Source of the DNA: Anaeromyces robustus
Taxonomy: Eukaryota; Neocallimastigomycota; Neocallimastigomycetes; Neocallimastigales; Neocallimastigaceae
Direction of reading: 5' to 3'
Assembly (NCBI GenBank): GCA_002104895.1
Contig: MCFG01000164.1
Location: 92,501 to 138,717 of the forward strand
Length of the DNA: 46,217 nucleotides
The translations under genes and the position numbers were made by a program. The notes beneath the pieces are model-generated. The model did not search any database and was not told the DNA's origin. It saw only the letters and a program-made list of their open reading frames with translations. This document shows positions 38,805 to 46,217 of this stretch, piece after piece. The stretch's first letter is position 1. The number at the start of each line of letters is the position of its first letter.

Positions 38805-39329
38805 TTATTGAATTTGAATGGTACGACGCTTATTCTTGAGAGGTTCTTCTTTTGGAATAGTAACTTCTAGTACACCATTTTCCATTTTAGCTTGAATACC
38901 ATCAAGATTAACTGTTTCTGGTATATTAAATGATCTTGAAAATTTTCCATATTGACAATCTAATTTACTAATTTTCATACCATTTTCTGTTTTGTAATTA
39001 TTTCTTCTTTCCCCAGATATAGTTAAAGTTCGATCTTCAGATAATTCCATATTTATTTGTTCTTTAGTCATACCTGGAAGATCTATTTGAATATAGAAAT
39101 TATTTTCATCTTCTCCAAGATCAACATATGGACAAAAATCAACTAACTTATAAACATCCTTATCAAATAATACATTTTCTTGTTTTTTAGCTGTGGCATT
39201 GTTTTTATTATTAACTTTTGAATTTTGTCTTGATTTGCCGGTAGGATAATAATATGATGGAGTATAAGGATAATTTAAATAATCCTTTCCAAAATTGTCA
39301 AAAGGTTGATCAAAAAAGAACAAAGACAT
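38805..39329 (-). CDS. Small heat shock protein A (HSP20, alpha-crystallin domain), left-arm copy
   Basis: ATP-independent holdase chaperone, probably cytosolic. Single exon, 174 residues. An N-terminal Phe/Tyr/Pro-rich arm (about 1-60) precedes an alpha-crystallin domain (about 66-160) with the conserved patterns FYIQIDLPGMTKEQI, FSRSFNIPETVNLDGIQA and MENGVLEVTIPK. The tail ends IQIQ, the C-terminal I-x-I motif that docks on neighbouring subunits. Length and architecture fit typical fungal HSP20. It is transcribed divergently from sHSP gene B across 1.36 kb. The exact same protein is encoded by the mirror copy at 45460-45984. Confidence 0.95.
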   Translation of the reverse strand: MSLFFFDQPFDNFGKDYLNYPYTPSYYYPTGKSRQNSKVNNKNNATAKKQENVLFDKDVYKLVDFCPYVDLGEDENNFYIQIDLPGMTKEQINMELSEDRTLTISGERRNNYKTENGMKISKLDCQYGKFSRSFNIPETVNLDGIQAKMENGVLEVTIPKEEPLKNKRRTIQIQ

Positions 39330-39541
39330 ATTTTTAAATTAATTTAATATTAATATTATATAAATTATATGAATAATGTAATTAAGTATTATAGTTTACA
39401 ATAAAATTAATAAAATTAATTTTTTTTTTTGTGATATAAGTCAAAAAATTATGTTTTTATACTCATTTCATTTTGTTGAAATAATAAATAAAAAAAATAT
39501 TAATAGTAATAATTAATTACTAATAATTCCATAATATTATT

Positions 39542-39602
<61 letters not shown>

Positions 39603-40690
39603 CTAAATAAATAAATAAATAATATATATAAATATAAATTGTGAAAAAAAATTTTTTTTCAATTAAATTAAATTAATAAATTTTAATTTATAATAAAAAA
39701 ATTTCTACAAAATTCTCTAAGAAATTTTTTTCTTTATTTTTCCACTAATTAATATTTAAAAAAAAATTTATAATTATTTAATTATATAATTTATTAAATT
39801 ATTATCCTTTTAAATATTATTTATTTGATTATAATATTACTAACAATTTATTTTATTATTTTATTATTTATATTTAATTATTACTTTTCTTTTATTTAAT
39901 TATTAATATTAATTTTCAATTTTATATTATAATGTATATATTCACATATTCATATAAAAGTATTAAAAATATATAAATTCATTAATATTTTTATATATAA
40001 TATCTATAATATCTTATATATATATATATATAAAGTACTTATTGATTTTAACATTATATAAATAAAAAAAAAAAAGAACTATTTAATTAATAAAAAATAA
40101 ATAAATAGTAAGTATAAATATGTAAAAAATGTAAAAATAAAATAAAAATAAAATAAAAAATAAAAATAAAATTTAATATGATTTAATTCTACATTTTTCT
40201 ACATTTTTCTACATTGTAATTAAAATTTCTACATTTTTCTGATTATTCTTAGATTTTCCAAATTATTTATTTATTTGTTAATTTATTTATTTATTTATTT
40301 TTCCATTTAATATTTAAAATTTCTATTTTATTATATAATTATAAAATTCTATTTCTAAGAATATTTTTCAATATTAATTATAATTTTATTGATTAATAAT
40401 TAATATATTTTTTTAAATTATTAAATTATTATATTTTTAAATTTTTAAATTTTAATTGTATATATATAACCATAAAATTTTCAAAAAAAAAAAAAAAAAA
40501 TTATATTTCATTAGTAAATAATAATATAATTATTTATAATAAATACATAATACAGAAAAAAAAGTTATACAAAAAGTATAAAGCGTTTTTAAAAAATTTA
40601 TTAAATAAAATAAAAAAAATAATTTAATAATAATTATTCAAAATTAATAATATTAAACAAATATATAAATTAAATAATAATAATAAAAAA
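39330..40690. promoter_or_regulatory. Shared divergent upstream region of sHSP genes A and B (left arm)
   Basis: 1.36 kb between the two start codons. It contains an AAAT microsatellite (39546-39617), TATA-like runs (40013-40034) and the 10-bp-phased TTC array at 40187-40248. Any heat-shock control of both genes should act from here. Extent as a promoter is inferred from gene orientation only. Confidence 0.55.
40187..40248 (+). promoter_or_regulatory. Candidate step-type heat shock element
   Basis: TTC trinucleotides start at 40187, 40197, 40207, 40227 and 40237, all on one 10-bp phase, with another at 40246. TTCTACATTT is the repeated unit. Heat shock factor recognises nTTCn units; direct TTC units separated by 5 bp gaps are the step-type element described in yeast. 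It lies about 450 bp upstream of gene B and about 860 bp upstream of gene A. The AT-rich background makes chance repeats easier, so this is a candidate only. Confidence 0.5.
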
Positions 40691-41317
40691 ATGTCTTTTT
40701 TCTTTTACGACGAACCAATTAAAGAAAGTGAACGTTCAATTTTAAATAATTCCGTTGTGGATGATGATTCAGATAGTAATTTAGAAAATGATTTCTATGG
40801 TCATCCATTAGTTGCTGGTTATCCATATATTTATGCTTATCCTCCATATAATTATCCACAAAATCCACAAAATCCACAAAATGTTCCAAAATCTGAACCA
40901 AAACCAAAAATTAATAAACCTGCTACTAAAAGACAATCAACGCATCCATTTGATAAAGATGTTTATAAGTTAGTTGATTTCCGTCCAAATGTTGATCTTG
41001 GAGAAGATGAAAAGAACTTTTATATTCAAGTTGATTTACCTGGTATGACAAAAGATCAAATACATATGGAATTATCCGAAGATTGTATATTAAAAATATC
41101 TGGTAAAAGAGAAAATAAGTATAAAAAAGCTGATAATAAGGATATGAAAGTAAGTAAAATGGATTGCCAATATGGTAAATTCTCAAGAGCATTTAGAATT
41201 CATGAAACTGCTAATCTTGATAAAATTCAAGCTAAAATGGAAAATGGTGTTTTAAGTGTTGTCATTCCAAAATTGGAACCAACTAAAACCCAACGTCGTA
41301 CTATTCATGTTCAATAA
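40691..41317 (+). CDS. Small heat shock protein B (HSP20), left-arm copy
   Basis: ATP-independent holdase chaperone. Single exon, 208 residues. A longer N-terminal arm (1 to about 90) is acidic near 24-35 and then Tyr/Pro-rich with QNPQNPQN repeats. The alpha-crystallin domain (about 98-195) contains FYIQVDLPGMTKDQIHMEL, FSRAFRIHETANLDKIQA and MENGVLSVVIPK; the tail ends TIHVQ, with I-x-V in place of I-x-I. Gene A shares the domain closely (VYKLVDF, VDLGEDE, DCQYGKFSR), so A and B are paralogues from an older duplication, distinct from the inverted repeat. The start is preceded by an A-rich leader. Confidence 0.95.
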   Translation: MSFFFYDEPIKESERSILNNSVVDDDSDSNLENDFYGHPLVAGYPYIYAYPPYNYPQNPQNPQNVPKSEPKPKINKPATKRQSTHPFDKDVYKLVDFRPNVDLGEDEKNFYIQVDLPGMTKDQIHMELSEDCILKISGKRENKYKKADNKDMKVSKMDCQYGKFSRAFRIHETANLDKIQAKMENGVLSVVIPKLEPTKTQRRTIHVQ

Positions 41318-43471
41318 ATTCAATAAATTTAATAAATAAATATATATATATATATAAGCCATTATATATATTTATTGAATAATTTAAAAAAAAATATTTA
41401 AAAATTATAAATTTTTTTTTAAAAGAAAATAAAAAATATTAAAAATATTTTTTTCTATTATGTAAAATATTAAAAAAAAATGATACCAATATATTATATT
41501 TATTACTAAGTTATAAAGTAATATTTATAATATTAATTTAAATACATAAATACATATCACTATCTATTTTAATTTATTAATTAAATATCAAAAATAAACT
41601 AAAAAAAAGAAATAAATAACAAAAAAAAAAAAAAAAAAAAAAACAAAAAACAAAAAACAAAAAACAAAAAACAATAAAAATAAACACTTTTAATAATAAG
41701 TATTTTAGATTTTATTAAATTTAAGTTTTCATTCATGTAAATAAAAATTTTTTATAAAAATTAAAATAAAAATAAATATCATTTTTAACATTAAAAATAA
41801 ACAATTTTTTTTTTTGCTATATTTTTTTTTGGTGTTATATATAAGTATTTATTATTTATTATTTATTATTTATTATTTATTATTAAATGCCTTTTTTATG
41901 TCATATTTAATATATAAAATTATAATTATTGATTAAAAGGCTATAAATATTTAATAATTGTTTTAATATAATTATTATTAATTAAAAGAAAAAATGTAAT
42001 TTTCTTTATGATTAAAAAACAAATTATTTATTATTTATTATTTTATGTTTCTATATTATGATTATTCTTCTTTCACATAATAATAATAATAAATAATAAT
42101 AATAATAGTGATAATAGTGATAAATAAATTAAACTTTTGTTAATTTATTAACACAATCTTAACTTTATATGATATGATATTATTGTTACACAGAATAGCA
42201 ATATTTTTTTTAAAAAATGCTTTTTTTTTTTTTTTTTATTTTATAATTAATAAGATATTTTTTAAATGAATAATATTGTTATTGATTTTTTATACTTTTT
42301 TTTTAACATTTTTATTCACATACTAATGAAGAATTAAAACTATAACTTTTTTATTAATAAAAATATTTTTATTATGCTTATAATATAGAAAAGTATTTTT
42401 ATTATAATTTTAATTAAAAAATACTTTCTTATCAATAAAAAAAGTTATAGTTTTAATTCTTCATTAGTATGTGAATAAAAATGTTAAAAAAAAGTATAAA
42501 AATCAATAACAATATTATTCATTTAAAAATATCTTATTAATTATAAAATAAAAAAAAAAAAAAAAAAGCATTTTTTAAAAAAAAATATTGCTATTCTGTG
42601 TAACAATAATATCATATCATATAAAGTTAAGATTGTGTTAATAAATTAACAAAAGTTTAATTTATTTATCACTATTATCACTATTATTATTATTATTTAT
42701 TATTATTATTATGTGAAAGAAGAATAATCATAATATAGAAACATAAAATAATAAATAATAAATAATTTGTTTTTTAATCATAAAGAAAATTACATTTTTT
42801 CTTTTAATTAATAATAATTATATTAAAACAATTATTAAATATTTATAGCCTTTTAATCAATAATTATAATTTTATATATTAAATATGACATAAAAAAGGC
42901 ATTTAATAATAAATAATAAATAATAAATAATAAATAATAAATACTTATATATAACACCAAAAAAAAATATAGCAAAAAAAAAAATTGTTTATTTTTAATG
43001 TTAAAAATGATATTTATTTTTATTTTAATTTTTATAAAAAATTTTTATTTACATGAATGAAAACTTAAATTTAATAAAATCTAAAATACTTATTATTAAA
43101 AGTGTTTATTTTTATTGTTTTTTGTTTTTTGTTTTTTGTTTTTTGTTTTTTTTTTTTTTTTTTTTTTTGTTATTTATTTCTTTTTTTTAGTTTATTTTTG
43201 ATATTTAATTAATAAATTAAAATAGATAGTGATATGTATTTATGTATTTAAATTAATATTATAAATATTACTTTATAACTTAGTAATAAATATAATATAT
43301 TGGTATCATTTTTTTTTAATATTTTACATAATAGAAAAAAATATTTTTAATATTTTTTATTTTCTTTTAAAAAAAAATTTATAATTTTTAAATATTTTTT
43401 TTTAAATTATTCAATAAATATATATAATGGCTTATATATATATATATATTTATTTATTAAATTTATTGAAT
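41318..43471. other. Central intergenic region containing the dyad of the inverted repeat
   Basis: Both sHSP B copies converge on this 2.15 kb. It has no coding sequence: poly-A/poly-T, CAAAAAA repeats (41640-41680 and the mirror) and the centre near 42394/42395. The 42346-42444 core is only loosely palindromic. Confidence 0.8.
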
Positions 43472-44098
43472 TTATTGAACATGAATAGTACGACGTTGGG
43501 TTTTAGTTGGTTCCAATTTTGGAATGACAACACTTAAAACACCATTTTCCATTTTAGCTTGAATTTTATCAAGATTAGCAGTTTCATGAATTCTAAATGC
43601 TCTTGAGAATTTACCATATTGGCAATCCATTTTACTTACTTTCATATCCTTATTATCAGCTTTTTTATACTTATTTTCTCTTTTACCAGATATTTTTAAT
43701 ATACAATCTTCGGATAATTCCATATGTATTTGATCTTTTGTCATACCAGGTAAATCAACTTGAATATAAAAGTTCTTTTCATCTTCTCCAAGATCAACAT
43801 TTGGACGGAAATCAACTAACTTATAAACATCTTTATCAAATGGATGCGTTGATTGTCTTTTAGTAGCAGGTTTATTAATTTTTGGTTTTGGTTCAGATTT
43901 TGGAACATTTTGTGGATTTTGTGGATTTTGTGGATAATTATATGGAGGATAAGCATAAATATATGGATAACCAGCAACTAATGGATGACCATAGAAATCA
44001 TTTTCTAAATTACTATCTGAATCATCATCCACAACGGAATTATTTAAAATTGAACGTTCACTTTCTTTAATTGGTTCGTCGTAAAAGAAAAAAGACAT
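43472..44098 (-). CDS. Small heat shock protein B (HSP20), right-arm copy
   Basis: Mirror copy of the gene at 40691-41317. The 208-residue translation is identical over its full length, with the alpha-crystallin domain at about 98-195 and a TIHVQ tail. Being base-for-base complementary to the left copy, it either arose by a very recent or actively homogenised inverted duplication or exists only in the assembly. It should not be counted as an independent gene until the fold-back is verified. Confidence 0.85.
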   Translation of the reverse strand: MSFFFYDEPIKESERSILNNSVVDDDSDSNLENDFYGHPLVAGYPYIYAYPPYNYPQNPQNPQNVPKSEPKPKINKPATKRQSTHPFDKDVYKLVDFRPNVDLGEDEKNFYIQVDLPGMTKDQIHMELSEDCILKISGKRENKYKKADNKDMKVSKMDCQYGKFSRAFRIHETANLDKIQAKMENGVLSVVIPKLEPTKTQRRTIHVQ

Positions 44099-45186
44099 TT
44101 TTTTATTATTATTATTTAATTTATATATTTGTTTAATATTATTAATTTTGAATAATTATTATTAAATTATTTTTTTTATTTTATTTAATAAATTTTTTAA
44201 AAACGCTTTATACTTTTTGTATAACTTTTTTTTCTGTATTATGTATTTATTATAAATAATTATATTATTATTTACTAATGAAATATAATTTTTTTTTTTT
44301 TTTTTTGAAAATTTTATGGTTATATATATACAATTAAAATTTAAAAATTTAAAAATATAATAATTTAATAATTTAAAAAAATATATTAATTATTAATCAA
44401 TAAAATTATAATTAATATTGAAAAATATTCTTAGAAATAGAATTTTATAATTATATAATAAAATAGAAATTTTAAATATTAAATGGAAAAATAAATAAAT
44501 AAATAAATTAACAAATAAATAAATAATTTGGAAAATCTAAGAATAATCAGAAAAATGTAGAAATTTTAATTACAATGTAGAAAAATGTAGAAAAATGTAG
44601 AATTAAATCATATTAAATTTTATTTTTATTTTTTATTTTATTTTTATTTTATTTTTACATTTTTTACATATTTATACTTACTATTTATTTATTTTTTATT
44701 AATTAAATAGTTCTTTTTTTTTTTTATTTATATAATGTTAAAATCAATAAGTACTTTATATATATATATATATAAGATATTATAGATATTATATATAAAA
44801 ATATTAATGAATTTATATATTTTTAATACTTTTATATGAATATGTGAATATATACATTATAATATAAAATTGAAAATTAATATTAATAATTAAATAAAAG
44901 AAAAGTAATAATTAAATATAAATAATAAAATAATAAAATAAATTGTTAGTAATATTATAATCAAATAAATAATATTTAAAAGGATAATAATTTAATAAAT
45001 TATATAATTAAATAATTATAAATTTTTTTTTAAATATTAATTAGTGGAAAAATAAAGAAAAAAATTTCTTAGAGAATTTTGTAGAAATTTTTTTATTATA
45101 AATTAAAATTTATTAATTTAATTTAATTGAAAAAAAAATTTTTTTCACAATTTATATTTATATATATTATTTATTTATTTATTTAG

Positions 45187-45247
<61 letters not shown>

Positions 45248-45459
45248 AATAATATTATGGAATTATTAGTAATTAATTATTACTATTAATATTTTTTTTA
45301 TTTATTATTTCAACAAAATGAAATGAGTATAAAAACATAATTTTTTGACTTATATCACAAAAAAAAAAATTAATTTTATTAATTTTATTGTAAACTATAA
45401 TACTTAATTACATTATTCATATAATTTATATAATATTAATATTAAATTAATTTAAAAAT
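44099..45459. promoter_or_regulatory. Shared divergent upstream region of the right-arm sHSP genes (mirror copy)
   Basis: Reverse complement of 39330-40690. The 10-bp-phased array appears here as GAA motifs at about 44541-44602, and the AAAT array as TTTA at 45172-45243. Confidence 0.5.
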
Positions 45460-45984
45460 ATGTCTTTGTTCTTTTTTGATCAACCTTTTGACAATTTTGG
45501 AAAGGATTATTTAAATTATCCTTATACTCCATCATATTATTATCCTACCGGCAAATCAAGACAAAATTCAAAAGTTAATAATAAAAACAATGCCACAGCT
45601 AAAAAACAAGAAAATGTATTATTTGATAAGGATGTTTATAAGTTAGTTGATTTTTGTCCATATGTTGATCTTGGAGAAGATGAAAATAATTTCTATATTC
45701 AAATAGATCTTCCAGGTATGACTAAAGAACAAATAAATATGGAATTATCTGAAGATCGAACTTTAACTATATCTGGGGAAAGAAGAAATAATTACAAAAC
45801 AGAAAATGGTATGAAAATTAGTAAATTAGATTGTCAATATGGAAAATTTTCAAGATCATTTAATATACCAGAAACAGTTAATCTTGATGGTATTCAAGCT
45901 AAAATGGAAAATGGTGTACTAGAAGTTACTATTCCAAAAGAAGAACCTCTCAAGAATAAGCGTCGTACCATTCAAATTCAATAA
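45460..45984 (+). CDS. Small heat shock protein A (HSP20), right-arm copy
   Basis: Mirror copy of 38805-39329, encoding an identical 174-residue alpha-crystallin protein with LPGM and MENGVLEVTIPK motifs and an IQIQ tail. The sequence ends 233 bases downstream, still inside the repeat. The same reservation applies as for the right-arm B copy: existence depends on whether the inverted repeat is genuine. Confidence 0.85.
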   Translation: MSLFFFDQPFDNFGKDYLNYPYTPSYYYPTGKSRQNSKVNNKNNATAKKQENVLFDKDVYKLVDFCPYVDLGEDENNFYIQIDLPGMTKEQINMELSEDRTLTISGERRNNYKTENGMKISKLDCQYGKFSRSFNIPETVNLDGIQAKMENGVLEVTIPKEEPLKNKRRTIQIQ

Positions 45985-46009
45985 AATAATTATATAATTA
46001 TAAAAATAA

Positions 46010-46043
<34 letters not shown>

Positions 46044-46217
46044 CTATCTATTAAACATATTATAATTTATTTAAATCATTAATATTATCCTGTAAATAAA
46101 CAATTATTATAATTAATACCTAAAAAATTATAAAAAAAAACTAAATAAAAAAAAAAAAAAATTAAAAAAAAATTACTTTTATTGATTGTCTTTTAAATGT
46201 GTATATTTATATTGTGT

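Larger units (their letters stand above)
38572..46217. repeat. Giant inverted repeat (fold-back), arms about 3.8 kb
   Basis: Positions x and 84789 minus x are complementary: gene A 38805-39329 mirrors 45460-45984 and gene B 40691-41317 mirrors 43472-44098, to the base. By eye, the outer 3.6 kb of each arm is identical, including 23-base and 15-base homopolymers. Five one-base homopolymer-length differences lie between about 42200 and 42300 and their mirrors. The central 99 bases (42346-42444) are an imperfect palindrome. The window ends inside the right arm. It could be a true inverted duplication or a fold-back artefact. Confidence 0.97.

Noticed and set aside
40719-41192. Antisense ORFs over sHSP B, and their mirrors at 43597-44070
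   Set aside because: Shadows of the HSP20 gene on the opposite strand.
46150-46217. Telomere at the right end
   Set aside because: No TTAGGG or CCCTAA repeats; the sequence ends inside the mirror of a 15-bp minisatellite.

Overview
The window is nuclear DNA of an extremely AT-rich fungus, most likely an anaerobic gut fungus (Neocallimastigomycota). The main evidence is a secreted expansin-like protein carrying three fungal dockerin (CBM10-type) modules, the hallmark of gut-fungal cellulosomes. Many small spliceosomal introns, long intergenic deserts of A/T homopolymers and AAT/AAAT microsatellites, and an Asn-homopolymer tract in a host protein agree with this. No rRNA, tRNA, CRISPR, transposase or reverse transcriptase could be supported.

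Layout. Minus strand: an incomplete Nup192/NUP205 nucleoporin (1-5742, C-terminus beyond the left edge); ribosomal protein uS17/RPS11 (8832-10039, three exons, the first of only 12 coding bases and followed by an apparent GC-AG intron); an eight-exon expansin-like protein with three dockerins (11002-13625); and a class V myosin (17734-24141, seven exons, six IQ motifs, globular tail). Plus strand: a four-exon HSBP1-like heat shock factor binding protein (27071-27951) and a two-exon secreted cysteine-rich repeat protein with an unrecognised N-terminal domain (31400-33907). From 33908 to 38804 lies a gene-free block with a tandem duplication of about 0.84 kb, hairpins and microsatellites.

The last 7.6 kb (38572-46217) is a giant inverted repeat centred near 42394/42395 with about 100 bp of imperfect spacer. 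Each arm carries the same divergent pair of small heat shock protein (HSP20) genes, giving four in the order A-, B+, B-, A+. The arms look identical except for five one-base homopolymer differences, all within about 200 bp of the centre, and the sequence stops inside the right arm. It may be a genuine fold-back duplication or an assembly or sequencing fold-back artefact; the error-like asymmetry at the centre makes the artefact a serious possibility.

Functional themes. The expansin-dockerin is a plant cell-wall-loosening cellulosome component. RPS11, Nup192 and myosin V are housekeeping. HSBP1 and the sHSP cluster both belong to heat-shock biology; between sHSP A and B is a run of TTC motifs spaced exactly 10 bp apart, which resembles a step-type heat shock element. 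Gene models were spliced by eye; all exon phases close without internal stops.
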